DNA from: Rhizobiaceae bacterium
GTDB taxonomy: Bacteria; Pseudomonadota; Alphaproteobacteria; Rhizobiales; Rhizobiaceae
DNA: 64,000 nt
Reading direction: 5' to 3'
Assembly: GCA_023953835.1 (NCBI GenBank)
Contig: JAMLJB010000001.1
Span: 3,445,501-3,509,500 of the forward strand
This document shows positions 1 through 9,757 of this stretch, in pieces. The first letter of the stretch is position 1, and every line of letters begins with the position of its first letter. A program made the position numbers and the translations under genes. The notes beneath the pieces are model-generated. The model was not told where the DNA came from and made no database searches. It saw only the letters and a list, made by a program, of their open reading frames with translations.

Positions 1-2
1 AA

Positions 3-3000
3 AAGATCAACGACACCCATGCCGAACTTGGCAGCCAGGTGGCGACCATCGTGGCCGACCTCGGCCGCACCTTCGAGGCCGGACGGAAGGTCATCAACCA
101 GACCGTTTCAGACGACATCACCCGCATGTCCGAAAGCCGGTCCGAACTCGACAACCGCCTGAACGGCATGATGTCGGACCTCAACAGGACCTTCGAGGAA
201 GGTCGGCGCGCCATTTCGCAGACCGTTTCGGACGACCTCGAAAAGCTGGCGGACAGCCGCGCGGCAATCGATACGCTGGTGGCCGGTCAGGTCGAGAAGC
301 TGGCCGAGGGCCGCAACCTGCTCAATCGCGCGCTGGAAGCCGATCTCGAAATCCTGAACCTCAAGCGCGAGGGGCTAGACTCCTCCATCGCCCGCATGCT
401 CGGCGAACTGAACCGCGGGTTCGAGGAAGGCAGCAAGGTGCTGACCGACACGATTTCGGCGGACCTTTCGCGCCTCGCGGACAGCCGCACCGGAGTGGAC
501 GAACTGATTACCGGCCAGATCGAGAAGCTGGCGGAAGGCCGCGCCCTGCTCAACCGTTCGCTTGAATCGGACCTTGCCGAGTTCGACAGGCGGCGCATTG
601 ACCTCGATGGATCGTTGAAATCCGTCGTGGAGCGCCAGAAGCAGGCTTTCGAGGAAGGCCGGGCCGCGCTGTCCTCCGCATTGGAGGACGATCTGGCGAA
701 ACTGTCCGAAAGCCGCAACAGCATCGACGGCCTTGTCTCCGCACAGGTCGAGAAGCTGGCGCATGGCCGCAACATCCTCATCCGCGCCCTTGAGGGCGAT
801 CTCGGGAAGCTGGCGGAAAGCCGCAAGGAACTGGACAACACGCTCGGCGAGATCGTGTCCCACCTCAACAGCAGCTTCGGACAGGGCCGCGACGCCCTCG
901 TCTCGGCGGTCGAGGACGACCTGCAAAAGCTGGCCGAAACGCGCGCCCAGATCGACGACATGATTTCGAGCCAGATTTCGAAGCTTGCCGAAGGCCGCAA
1001 CCTTCTTGTCCGCGCGCTTGAGACCGATCTGAAGCGTCTTGACGACGCAAAGTCGGAATTCGACGGCGGCGTGGTCCAGCTCATCAACAGCTACAGCGAC
1101 AATTTCAACGAAGGACGCGCCGCCCTCACACGCGCTTTGGAAGACGACCTCGGCAAGCTTGCCGAAAGCAGGGACAGCATAGACAGCCTTGTCGCCTCGC
1201 AGTTCGAAAAGCTGTCGGAAGGCCGCAACATGCTTGTGCGCGCGCTTGAAGCCGACCTCGCCCGCATTGGCGACAGCCGCGCCGAGCTGGAAAGCCTGAT
1301 GCAGCGTGTTGCGCAGGAACAGGAACAGGGCCTCGCGCAAGGCAGGAACGTCCTTTCAAAGGCGTTGGAAGACGACCTGCGCAAGCTTGCGGAATCCCGC
1401 GCCGACATCGACGGGCTCGTCGCCGGTCAGGTGGAGAAGCTGTCCGAAGGGCGCAACATTCTCAGGCGCGCGCTTGAAGCCGACCTCATCAAGCTCGGCG
1501 AAAGCCGGGTCGAACTGGATGCGGCGCTGGTCAAGATGCTCGAAGCGCATAATTCCGTATTCGAGGAACGCCGTGGGCAACTCAGCTACGCGCTTGAAGC
1601 CGATCTTGAAAAGCTCGCCGACAGCAGGGCGAGCATCGACAGTCTCGTCTCCGCACAGGTTGAAAAGCTGGCTGAGGGACGCAACATATTGCGGCGCGCG
1701 CTGGAGGCCGACCTTGCCGCCGTGGACGCGGCGCGCGACAATCTTCAGGTTGCGCTCAGCAACCACATCGAGGGCATCGGCCACGGACGCGACAAGCTCA
1801 CCGAAGCCCTTGAGGCGGACTTGTTGCGCCTCGACGAGGCGCGCACGGTGCTCGATGCCCAGGCAGCCGAGCACATCAAGGTTTTCGCGGACCGAAGGCA
1901 GGAAATCTCAAGCGCGCTGGCCGACGATGTCGAGAAAATCGACGCCGCATTCCAGCGGCACGCCGACACGATCAGCGACCGTGCGAGCGCCGTGGAGAAC
2001 GCGCTCGCGACAGGCGTGGAGAATGTCCGCATCGTGCTGGAGCGCAGCGCCGTCAACGCGGCGGGCGAGCTGCGCGACAAGGTTCTGGAACTGACCGCCA
2101 TGCTGACCGGCGAGGCAGGCAAGGTGTTCACCGACGCCGACCGCCAGATTGCCGAGCGCGCCCAGGAGACCGCGACGATCCTGGCCACCCGCACCGAGGA
2201 AATTTCCCAGACCTTCGACGTTGCCGACAGGCGCCTTGCCGAACGTGCCGTGCAGACGCTCGAAAGCCTCACGGTACGCGCGGAACAATCCGCGGATGCG
2301 CTGGAGGATCGCGCGGCGCGGATCGGGGAAACCTTCGAACGCGCCGACGAGCAGTTTGCCGCGCGCACCGAGGAAACGGCACGCGACGCGCAGGCCCGCA
2401 TGACCGAGATCGAGCGCCTGTTCGACGAAGGCGACCGCAAGCTTGCCGCGCGCGCGATTGAAAATGCGAGCGCACTTGCCCAGCGTGCAATCGAGATCGT
2501 GCAGATGTTCGAGAACGCGGACGGCAAGATTTCCGAGCGGGTCAGCGCTTCGGCGGACGCCCTTTCGGCACGCGCGGACGAGCTGAAAGCCATGTTCGAG
2601 CGCGCCGATGCGGCGATCGCGTCGAATATCGCAGCCGGCGCGGACCAGCTTTCCACGCGCGCCGCCGGTGTTGCGGACGTGTTTTACGAAACCGAACAGC
2701 GCATCATCGCGCGCACTCACCAGACCTCCGCGGAGCTCAGCCAGAAAACCGAGGACATCTCCAAGATCCTCGAACAGGCGGAAAACCGCATCCTTTCCCG
2801 CACCGGCCAGACGGCTGCTGAGCTGGGATCGAAGGCGGGTGAAGTCGCCAGGCTGTTCGAGGAGACGGATCGCCGCATCGGTGAACGCGCCGATGCACTT
2901 GCCGCCGCCCTCGACGAGCGCTCCGCGCGGTTCGGCGAACTTTTCGAGCAGGCCGACAGCAAGCTCGGCCGGCGCACCGATGAAACAGCGCAGGAATTCG

Positions 3001-4853
3001 AGCGGCGCACCCGCGCCATCGGCGAAACACTTGCCAGCGCCGAGGAACGCCTCGCGCAAAGCTCGGATCGCGCGATCATCCGCATCTCGGAAGATGTCGC
3101 GCAGGCGGAGGCCCGCCTCGCCGAGGCCGCGAGCGGCGTGCGCACGACCATCGACGACGAATTTGCCAAGAGTGAAGCCAAGCTCGCCCAACGCGCGAAC
3201 GTCATTGCCGACACATTCTCCGCCGTGGGCAAGCACATCACGGAAAGCACCAACGATGCGGCCCGCGCGCTCGGCAACAATACGCGCGAGTTGAACGAAC
3301 TGCTCGAAACGCGCTCGACCGAGATGATCCGCATCCTGGACGAGACGGCGCGCCCGCTTGCCGAACGCTTCACCGCGGGCGGCAGCGAACTCGAACGCAG
3401 CATCGAATCGGCGGCGGAAAAAGCCACCGAGCGGCTGCGCACCGAGAACGCCGGCTTCGTGGAAGCGCTGGAGACACAAGCCACGCAGGCGCTGGCTGCG
3501 GCGACACAGGCTCGCGCGACGATTGCACAGTCCATCGACCAGACGGTTGCGAAGGTGACCGACTCGAACCGCCAGCTTTCCGAACTCGCGGGTCTCGCGG
3601 AACAGAGCCTCGACACGGTCGACCGGCGTCTCAACGAGACGACGCAGGCCTTCGCAGCCTCGACGGAGCGCGCTGCCCAGACTTTCGCAAGCTCTGCGCG
3701 GTTGCTCGATTCGAACACGACGCGCCTGACCCATATGACGTCGGAGACTCTGAAAGCGGTCGCCAGCATTGCCAGCCGGTTCGAGGAGCACAGCAAGCTG
3801 TTGACCAGCGCAAGCGAGTTGCTCGGTTCGGCGCAGACCAATCTCGTGACGACGCTTGGCGACCGGCAAAGCGCGCTCGAGGACCTCGCGGTCGAACTGG
3901 TGCGGAAGTCCGAGGATGTCGAGAAGATCATGCGGTCCTTCGAAAACCTCGTGTCGCACTCCTTCGCGAATGCGGAGTCGCGCGCGCAGGATACGACGGA
4001 GACAATCCGCAAGACCCTCGCTTCGGTCATCGACGGGGCGACGCAACGCTTCGCCGACGCGACCGTCGATCTGCGCAAGACGGCGGAAACGATCCGCAGC
4101 GAGCTGGACGACACGCGCAGCGCCCTCAAGAAGGGCATTGTCGACATGCCGGTGGAAGCGCAGGAATCGACCAGTGCAATCCGCCGCGCCGTGACCGAGC
4201 AAATCAATGCGCTGAAGGAGCTGTCGGCAATCGTCGTCCAGTCCGGCCGCACCATCGATGTGGGAGATCCGGAACGGTCGGTCATCCGTCGCCCTGTCTC
4301 GAACAGCGAAACGAGGCTTGCAGAACGCTTCGCAGCGCCGCAGCAACCGGAAGAGGTGAAGCTGCCACTTCGCGCAACGATCAGCGAGCCGCCACTTGCG
4401 AAGCCGAAGGCTGCGCCCACACCCGCGCCGGCACCCGTGCCTGAACCCGAAAGGCCGAGCGGCAACGTCGCGACGGTGCAGCGCATCGAGATGGCGCCTG
4501 CCCCAACGCGCCTCGACAACACGCTCGGCTCGCTGGCGAAAGACATTGCAAAGTCCATCGACACGGAAACGCTGAGCGAAATCTGGGAACGCCGCGACAA
4601 TGGCCGCTCGCTCGACGTTTCGCGCAGGCTCTACACCTTGCGAGGCCAGCAGATATTCGACGAGGTGAGCGGGAAATATCGCGGGGACGATGCATTCCGC
4701 ACCGCCGTGGACCGCTATTGCGACGACTTTGAACGCCTGCTCGACCGCGTGAGCCGTACCGAGGGCGGCAAGATGAAGGTCCGCAACTACGAAATGTCGG
4801 ACACGGGCAAGGCCTACATCATGCTCGCGCACGCGTCCGGCAGGCTCGCATGA
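3..4853 (+). CDS. Giant coiled-coil growth-pole protein (GPR/RgsE-like), 5' end outside window
   Basis: The reading frame is open to the left edge, so the N-terminus, where membrane segments are expected, is missing; about 1,616 codons are visible. The protein is almost wholly helical. The first ~630 residues repeat with an exact 76-residue period (sub-units of 36 and 40) built on EKLAEGRN and ALEDDL motifs. From about 2127 a second repeat of 29 residues follows (FExADxxIAxR). Then come a proline-rich linker (about 4390-4460) and a compact C-terminal domain. In Agrobacterium the apolipoprotein-like GPR, and in Sinorhizobium RgsE, are giant proteins of this kind that form a ring at the growing pole and are needed for polar growth. 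I assign it by architecture; orthology is inferred. Long antisense frames here are compositional shadows. Confidence 0.75.
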   Translation, partial: KINDTHAELGSQVATIVADLGRTFEAGRKVINQTVSDDITRMSESRSELDNRLNGMMSDLNRTFEEGRRAISQTVSDDLEKLADSRAAIDTLVAGQVEKLAEGRNLLNRALEADLEILNLKREGLDSSIARMLGELNRGFEEGSKVLTDTISADLSRLADSRTGVDELITGQIEKLAEGRALLNRSLESDLAEFDRRRIDLDGSLKSVVERQKQAFEEGRAALSSALEDDLAKLSESRNSIDGLVSAQVEKLAHGRNILIRALEGDLGKLAESRKELDNTLGEIVSHLNSSFGQGRDALVSAVEDDLQKLAETRAQIDDMISSQISKLAEGRNLLVRALETDLKRLDDAKSEFDGGVVQLINSYSDNFNEGRAALTRALEDDLGKLAESRDSIDSLVASQFEKLSEGRNMLVRALEADLARIGDSRAELESLMQRVAQEQEQGLAQGRNVLSKALEDDLRKLAESRADIDGLVAGQVEKLSEGRNILRRALEADLIKLGESRVELDAALVKMLEAHNSVFEERRGQLSYALEADLEKLADSRASIDSLVSAQVEKLAEGRNILRRALEADLAAVDAARDNLQVALSNHIEGIGHGRDKLTEALEADLLRLDEARTVLDAQAAEHIKVFADRRQEISSALADDVEKIDAAFQRHADTISDRASAVENALATGVENVRIVLERSAVNAAGELRDKVLELTAMLTGEAGKVFTDADRQIAERAQETATILATRTEEISQTFDVADRRLAERAVQTLESLTVRAEQSADALEDRAARIGETFERADEQFAARTEETARDAQARMTEIERLFDEGDRKLAARAIENASALAQRAIEIVQMFENADGKISERVSASADALSARADELKAMFERADAAIASNIAAGADQLSTRAAGVADVFYETEQRIIARTHQTSAELSQKTEDISKILEQAENRILSRTGQTAAELGSKAGEVARLFEETDRRIGERADALAAALDERSARFGELFEQADSKLGRRTDETAQEFERRTRAIGETLASAEERLAQSSDRAIIRISEDVAQAEARLAEAASGVRTTIDDEFAKSEAKLAQRANVIADTFSAVGKHITESTNDAARALGNNTRELNELLETRSTEMIRILDETARPLAERFTAGGSELERSIESAAEKATERLRTENAGFVEALETQATQALAAATQARATIAQSIDQTVAKVTDSNRQLSELAGLAEQSLDTVDRRLNETTQAFAASTERAAQTFASSARLLDSNTTRLTHMTSETLKAVASIASRFEEHSKLLTSASELLGSAQTNLVTTLGDRQSALEDLAVELVRKSEDVEKIMRSFENLVSHSFANAESRAQDTTETIRKTLASVIDGATQRFADATVDLRKTAETIRSELDDTRSALKKGIVDMPVEAQESTSAIRRAVTEQINALKELSAIVVQSGRTIDVGDPERSVIRRPVSNSETRLAERFAAPQQPEEVKLPLRATISEPPLAKPKAAPTPAPAPVPEPERPSGNVATVQRIEMAPAPTRLDNTLGSLAKDIAKSIDTETLSEIWERRDNGRSLDVSRRLYTLRGQQIFDEVSGKYRGDDAFRTAVDRYCDDFERLLDRVSRTEGGKMKVRNYEMSDTGKAYIMLAHASGRLA

Positions 4854-4905
4854 ATCCACGACGGGAGGCTACCGGAGCAGGTCGCCTCCCCCTTGGCTCC
4901 ATGAG

Positions 4906-5505
4906 CTAGATTGCCGACGCCGACCAGTTCACGATGTCGGTCGCAGCCTTCCCGAAAGCTGCATCGAGCGCCGCGATATAGGCGCTGTTGCCCGCTCCGC
5001 CAACCGGCGCATCCGCCTCGAAGGTTCGCGCGGCGCGCACCACGCCGTTGCGGTCATTCAGGATGCGCACGAACAGCGTGACATGCGCGCGCGCCGCGCC
5101 GTCGAGCCGCACTTCGAAGGCGCGTATCTCGGTGACGATCTGGTAGTCGATCGCCAGCCCCTCGCCCGGCCTGCCGACGCCTGCGAAACGCCCCGATTTC
5201 TGGAAGGTCTCACCAAGGCGGGCCTGGATGACGCGTGGCAGCCTGTCGGCCCATTGAGCGCCCGAAAGATATTCGATGGAGCCGGGTTGCGGCTTGATGA
5301 CGATGTTCTGGCTGTCGAGCGCCTTCAGCGCCGAGGGTTCCGTCACCAGTATCTGTACGCCGCGCCGCGCGCGCCCCTTGTCGATCCCGGGCGCGGTCAG
5401 CTCATAGGTGTCGAGGGGCTTGGCCTTGCCGCCCAGCAATGCGCAGCCCGAAACGGACAGTGACATCGCAGCGGCCAACGCAACGGACAGGATCGATGTT
5501 CTCAT
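4906..5505 (-). CDS. ABC-type transport auxiliary lipoprotein (PqiC/ABC_trans_aux family)
   Basis: This 199-residue protein starts with a short signal peptide ending in a lipobox (VSGC, Cys21), so it should be lipid-anchored in the periplasm. The rest matches the ABC_trans_aux pattern: an early ILVTEPSALKALD strand, then a conserved YLSGAQWADRLP segment and a C-terminal helix pair. Such lipoproteins accompany MCE-type lipid transporters and may connect the MCE protein with the outer membrane. It is the last gene of a four-gene leftward operon, about 65 bases after the MCE gene. No strong ribosome-binding site precedes the ATG. Confidence 0.85.
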   Translation of the reverse strand: MRTSILSVALAAAMSLSVSGCALLGGKAKPLDTYELTAPGIDKGRARRGVQILVTEPSALKALDSQNIVIKPQPGSIEYLSGAQWADRLPRVIQARLGETFQKSGRFAGVGRPGEGLAIDYQIVTEIRAFEVRLDGAARAHVTLFVRILNDRNGVVRAARTFEADAPVGGAGNSAYIAALDAAFGKAATDIVNWSASAI

Positions 5506-5571
5506 ACTCAGTTCGGTCCCCGATTTTCCGGCGGTGCCCTCTACACCGCGCTCCCACTACCGGCGCGTGCC

Positions 5572-6657
5572 TCAGCGCCGGGTCCTTCCGTTATACCTGC
5601 GCACTTCGCCATCGCCACTGCCAAGAATACGCTGGGGATTGCGTTCGAGATCGGTGATCGCCTGCTCGATGCGGTTGACCGACCGCCTCGCATCGTTGAT
5701 CAGCGCCTCGGCATCGCGGAGCCCCTGCCCCGAGAACCGCGCCAGACCGTCCGTGATCGTCCCGAGCTTCGCATTGAGTGTATCCGCCACCTGCCGATAG
5801 GCTTTCAGCGTATCGTTGATCTGCACCATGACACCCTGCGCGTCGCCCGAACCCAGCAGGTTATCGACCTTGTTCACGACTGTATCGAATTTTTTGCCGG
5901 TTTCCGTCAGGTTCCTGGTGAAAACGTCGACATTCGTGACAATCTCGGACACCTTGTTGCTGTCGATGGATTTCACGATCTGCTCCGCGGCGCGCAGCGT
6001 GCCGTCAAGTTTCTGCGAGACGCCCGACAACTCACCCGCCAGGTCGGATACGCTGCTGAGAAACTTGTCCACACCCTCCGAATTGTTAGCCAGCGCATCG
6101 GAGAATTTGCGCGCGTTCTCGGCGGTTTTCTGGAGTTCGGGCCGCACGTCGGTGGCAAACCCTTCAAGCTGCACCAGCACCTTGTCGGTGCGCGTCAGGA
6201 TTTCCTGCGCGGTTTGCAACAGGTTGGTCACCGCGGAAGGGCTGGCGATCACTTCGGGAACCTTGCCCTGCTCTTCCGCCTCGGTGAAGAGGTTCGGCTC
6301 CTGCAGACTGCCGCCCTTCATCTCGATATTGGCCTGCCCGGTCAGCCCGGCAAGCCCGATGACGGCCTGCGTCGAGCGGGTCACCGGCGTTCGCTGGTCC
6401 ACCATGGCGTCGGCAATGGCTGCGGACGGGTTGGAGCGGTCGATATAGACGCTCTGCACCTCACCCACGCGCACGCCGTTGAAAAGCACCGCACTACCGC
6501 GCCCGAGCCCCGAAGCGGAACCGGGAATGCGAAAGCGCAGGAGCGTCAGCTCGCCCTTGTCGCTGACCGCCGCCGTCCAGTAGACGAACAGGAACGCGCC
6601 GAGCACGGCAAGCACGGTGAACAGACCGACAATGACGTAGTTTGCTCTCGTTTCCAT
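5572..6657 (-). CDS. mlaD: MCE/MlaD-family substrate-binding protein of lipid ABC transporter
   Basis: This 361-residue protein has one N-terminal membrane anchor (residues ~8-28) followed by a single MCE domain (LTLLRFRIPGSASGLGRGSAV... GVRVGEV...), then a long helical tail (residues ~150-330) and a basic C-terminus. MCE proteins form hexameric rings in the periplasm that pass phospholipid between membrane and carrier. MlaD of E. coli is about half this length; the extra part is the helical tail, which may form a barrel like those of longer MCE proteins. It follows the ATPase gene by 9 bases, so it is surely co-transcribed. Confidence 0.9.
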   Translation of the reverse strand: METRANYVIVGLFTVLAVLGAFLFVYWTAAVSDKGELTLLRFRIPGSASGLGRGSAVLFNGVRVGEVQSVYIDRSNPSAAIADAMVDQRTPVTRSTQAVIGLAGLTGQANIEMKGGSLQEPNLFTEAEEQGKVPEVIASPSAVTNLLQTAQEILTRTDKVLVQLEGFATDVRPELQKTAENARKFSDALANNSEGVDKFLSSVSDLAGELSGVSQKLDGTLRAAEQIVKSIDSNKVSEIVTNVDVFTRNLTETGKKFDTVVNKVDNLLGSGDAQGVMVQINDTLKAYRQVADTLNAKLGTITDGLARFSGQGLRDAEALINDARRSVNRIEQAITDLERNPQRILGSGDGEVRRYNGRTRR

Positions 6658-6666
6658 CGGCGGTTT

Positions 6667-7482
6667 CTATGCTCTGGCCTGCAAGTCGAGCTGTCGTGCC
6701 CGCTTGCCGCGAAAGTAGGATTTCACCCACGGTTCTTCACTTTTCAGCATGTCCTCTATCGTGCCTTGCACGAGGACACGCTTGTTTCCGAGGACCGCGA
6801 TGCGATCGCATGCCGTGAACAGGCTGTCGAGGTCATGCGTCACCATATAGACGGTCAGGCCGAGTGTGTCGCGCAACTTTATGACAAGTTCGTCGAACTC
6901 CGCCGCGCCGATCGGATCAAGGCCGGAGGTGGGCTCGTCGAGGAATACGAGGTCCGGGTCGAGCGCCAGCGCACGAGCAAGTGCCGCACGCTTCACCATG
7001 CCGCCCGAAAGCTCCGACGGATATTTCGGCCCCGCGTCGCGTGGCAGACCGACCAGCTCGATCTTCAGCATGGCCAGTTCGTCCATCAACTGCCGGGGCA
7101 GGTCCAGATATTCGCGCATCGGCACCTGAACGTTTTCAAGCACGGTAAGTGCCGAAAAAAGTGCGCCGTGCTGGAACAGCACGCCCATGCGCATGTCTAT
7201 GGCGAGCTTCTGTTCCGGCGTGGCGCGGTCGACATCGATGCCGAACACTTTCACCGTGCCCGCCTGCTTGCGGTTGAGCCCGAGGATCGCGCGCATCAAG
7301 ACCGACTTGCCGGTGCCCGAACCGCCGACGAAGCCGAGGATTTCGCCACGGTAGATGTCGAGCGAAAGGTCCTTGAGGACGACATTGTCGCCAAACGCGA
7401 CGGTGATGCCGCGCGCGGACAGAATGACCTCGTGGTCATCCGGCTTCTCGTCAATCTCCTCCGCTTCGGCTGCCTCGTTCAT
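6667..7482 (-). CDS. mlaF: Lipid ABC transporter ATP-binding protein (MlaF-like)
   Basis: This 271-residue ATPase carries Walker A (GGSGTGKS), the Q-loop (LFQHGALF), the signature LSGGMVKRAALARAL, Walker B (LVFLDEP) and the H-loop (MVTHDL). These features and the MlaF-type GALFSALTVLENV segment identify the cytoplasmic ATPase of an MCE lipid transporter. The frame stays open upstream to 8442, but that part overlaps the permease gene on the same strand, so I take the internal ATG at 7482. Only 8 bases separate it from the permease stop. Confidence 0.92.
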   Translation of the reverse strand: MNEAAEAEEIDEKPDDHEVILSARGITVAFGDNVVLKDLSLDIYRGEILGFVGGSGTGKSVLMRAILGLNRKQAGTVKVFGIDVDRATPEQKLAIDMRMGVLFQHGALFSALTVLENVQVPMREYLDLPRQLMDELAMLKIELVGLPRDAGPKYPSELSGGMVKRAALARALALDPDLVFLDEPTSGLDPIGAAEFDELVIKLRDTLGLTVYMVTHDLDSLFTACDRIAVLGNKRVLVQGTIEDMLKSEEPWVKSYFRGKRARQLDLQARA

Positions 7483-7490
7483 GGGTCGCC

Positions 7491-8666
7491 CTAGAAGTCG
7501 ATGGTCGCGAAGAACATGGCGAACAGGCCGTCCATGATGACGACCACGAAGATGGCCTTGACGACCGAACTGGTCACCTGCCGGCCAAGCGATTCCGCGC
7601 TGCCGCCGACTTTCAGGCCCTCCACCGAGGCAAGTATGCCGATGATGATGGCCATGAACGGCGCCTTGATGAGACCGACCGCGATGGTCGAGACATCGAT
7701 TGCCGTGCGCAGCCGGTCGATGAAGGCGGTCGGCGGAATGTCCACATAGGCCCAGCCCACGAAGATCGCGCCCCCAAGCGCGGCGAAATTGGCGATGACG
7801 GTCAAGAGCGGCAGCGCGATGACAAGCGCTACCAGCCGGGGAAAGACGAGCACGCCGACTGGGTTGAGGCCAATGACCGTCAACGCGTCGATCTCCTCGC
7901 GCATTTTCATGGAGCCGATCTCGGCGGTGATCGCGCTGCCCGAGCGGCCAGCCACCATGATCGCCGTCATCAGCACGCCGAGTTCGCGCAGCACGAGAAT
8001 GCCGACAAGGTCCACCACGAAGATGTCCGCGCCGAAATACCGCAACTGGAACGCGCCCTGCTGCGCCACGATGGCGCCGACAATGCCCGACATCAGCACC
8101 ACCACGGGTATGGCGCCGACGCCCATGCGGTCGATCTGGTGCACGATCGCGGTGAAGTTGATCGATTGGCCCCGCCCCGCCTTCATCTGGCCGCCGCGAA
8201 TGGTCGCGCCCAATATATAGAGCGAGGCGGTGACGTCGTTCTTCGTGTTGTAGACAGCCCTGCCGATGCTTTCGAGCATGCGTATCAGGATGAAGGGGCG
8301 CGGCTGTGCGCGCTCGTCGTCCCGCGTTTCGGTTGCCGGCTCCACGGCGTCCATCAGAATGGTATCGGCCTTGTCGGCCCCGGTGATGACAACCTCGACC
8401 TTGCGGTCCTTGTAGGCCTGGGACAGGCGCTCGAGGATCCATGCGCCCGCCGTGTCCATCCGACCTATGCCGCCGATGTCGATCTCGACGCGGTCGACGC
8501 CCGGCGCGGATTCCAGCGCGCGCATGTCGGCATCCACCTTGCTGACCCGCCGCGTCGACCAGATTCCGGACAGTTCGACGAAAAGAACGCCACCCTCCTG
8601 CCGGGAGGCGACGACCGGCCCGTCTTCCGTCCGTCCGACAGCATTGGTGCGACGCTTCGTCAACAT
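7491..8666 (-). CDS. mlaE: MlaE-family lipid ABC permease with N-terminal STAS domain
   Basis: Residues ~20-115 form a STAS domain (VDRVEIDIGGIGRMDTAGAW), and residues ~130-390 an MlaE permease with five or six membrane segments and the conserved E-I-G-(S/T)-M-x-x-x-E-E-I-D-A loop (TAEIGSMKMREEIDAL). In E. coli the STAS protein MlaB is separate; here it is fused to the permease, as in many Rhizobiales. I chose ATG 8666, preceded by AAGAGG at six bases, rather than the upstream start at 8702. It heads the operon mlaE-mlaF-mlaD-lipoprotein and diverges from the epimerase gene across about 77 bases. Confidence 0.92.
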   Translation of the reverse strand: MLTKRRTNAVGRTEDGPVVASRQEGGVLFVELSGIWSTRRVSKVDADMRALESAPGVDRVEIDIGGIGRMDTAGAWILERLSQAYKDRKVEVVITGADKADTILMDAVEPATETRDDERAQPRPFILIRMLESIGRAVYNTKNDVTASLYILGATIRGGQMKAGRGQSINFTAIVHQIDRMGVGAIPVVVLMSGIVGAIVAQQGAFQLRYFGADIFVVDLVGILVLRELGVLMTAIMVAGRSGSAITAEIGSMKMREEIDALTVIGLNPVGVLVFPRLVALVIALPLLTVIANFAALGGAIFVGWAYVDIPPTAFIDRLRTAIDVSTIAVGLIKAPFMAIIIGILASVEGLKVGGSAESLGRQVTSSVVKAIFVVVIMDGLFAMFFATIDF

Positions 8667-8743
8667 TGCCAACCTCTTAACCAGCCGATTGCGGCATGTC
8701 ACTTTGCAGCCGAGACAACAGGCGATTCGCAGAGCGCAAATTC

Positions 8744-9727
8744 ATGGTGCGTGTCCTTTCCGTCACGGCTGAAACATTCCCGATCGCGGGGACCTTCACC
8801 ATTTCGCGCGGTTCCAGGACCGAGGCCGAGGTGCTGGTCTGCACCATTTCGGAAAACGGATACGCTGGAAGGGGCGAGTGCGTTCCCTATCGACGATATG
8901 GCGAGACGCTCGAATCGGTTCGCAATCAGATGTTGCAGATTGCACCTGCAGTCGGCAACGGGATTTCGCGGGCCGCACTTCTGGCCGCGTTGCCCGCAGG
9001 CGGAGCACGCAACGCGGTCGATTGCGCGCTCTGGGACCTGGAAGCAAAGGTGGCGGGGCGCACAGTTGCGTCGATGCTCGGCCTTGCCGCCCCGCTGGCG
9101 CTGGTGACCGCCTATACATTGTCGCTCGGCAGCCCTGAGAGCATGGGCGAACAGGCGGCTCGAAACGCCCACCGTCCGCTTCTCAAGATCAAGCTCGGCA
9201 CGGATGACGACGAGGCGCGGCTGCGGGCGGTGGCAAGCGCCGCGCCCGATGCGAAGTTGATCGTGGATGCGAATGAAGGATGGACGCAGGGCAATCTCCA
9301 GAAGCATCTGGAGCTTGCCGCCGAGTGCGGCGTCGTGCTGGTCGAGCAGCCGCTGCCCGCCGGGCAGGATGCGATGCTGGCGGGCATCCCGCGCGCCGTG
9401 CCGGTCTGCGCCGACGAAAGCCTTCATGTGACGGAGGATCTGGAAAAGCTCGCAGGGCTGTATGAGGCGGTCAACATCAAGCTCGACAAGGCAGGCGGGC
9501 TGACGGAAGCGCTGCGTCTGCGGGACCGGGCGGCGGCGCAGGGCTTTTCGATCATGGTCGGTTGCATGGTCGGCTCTTCGCTCGCCATGGCGCCCGCTGT
9601 GCTTTTGGCGCAAGGCGCGGATTTCGTGGACCTCGACGGCCCTCTGCTGCTAGCGCGAGACCGCGAGCCGGCGCTGCGCTATGATGGCTCGACGGTTTCG
9701 CCGCCCGAGCCGCGTCTTTGGGGATAG
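8744..9727 (+). CDS. dgcA: Dipeptide epimerase / N-acetyl-D-Glu racemase DgcA (enolase superfamily)
   Basis: This 327-residue enolase-superfamily enzyme shows the muconate-lactonizing fold motifs: KIKLG (the KxK base), DANEGW, EQPLP and CADES metal ligands, and NIKLDKAGG with the second catalytic lysine. The pattern fits L-Ala-D/L-Glu epimerases, which salvage murein peptides; rhizobial members are also annotated as N-acetyl-D-Glu racemase. ATG 8744 is preferred because family members start MxRxLSV; the upstream in-frame start at 8696 would add 16 unlike residues. The SDR gene follows 30 bases downstream. Confidence 0.85.
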   Translation: MVRVLSVTAETFPIAGTFTISRGSRTEAEVLVCTISENGYAGRGECVPYRRYGETLESVRNQMLQIAPAVGNGISRAALLAALPAGGARNAVDCALWDLEAKVAGRTVASMLGLAAPLALVTAYTLSLGSPESMGEQAARNAHRPLLKIKLGTDDDEARLRAVASAAPDAKLIVDANEGWTQGNLQKHLELAAECGVVLVEQPLPAGQDAMLAGIPRAVPVCADESLHVTEDLEKLAGLYEAVNIKLDKAGGLTEALRLRDRAAAQGFSIMVGCMVGSSLAMAPAVLLAQGADFVDLDGPLLLARDREPALRYDGSTVSPPEPRLWG

Positions 9728-9757
9728 CTCACCTGTATCCGATTGGAGAAGCAAAAC

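Noticed and set aside
1908..4859. Long antisense frame (983 codons) opposite the giant coiled-coil gene, with others at 287-1340 and 2717-4600
   Set aside because: The plus frame has clear repeats and a conserved C-terminal domain; the antisense products are Arg/Ser- or Ala/Arg-rich with no recognisable motif, an effect of codon bias.
7483..8442. Upstream extension of the MlaF frame to 591 codons
   Set aside because: The extension overlaps the MlaE gene on the same strand and encodes no domain; a good ATG exists at 7482.
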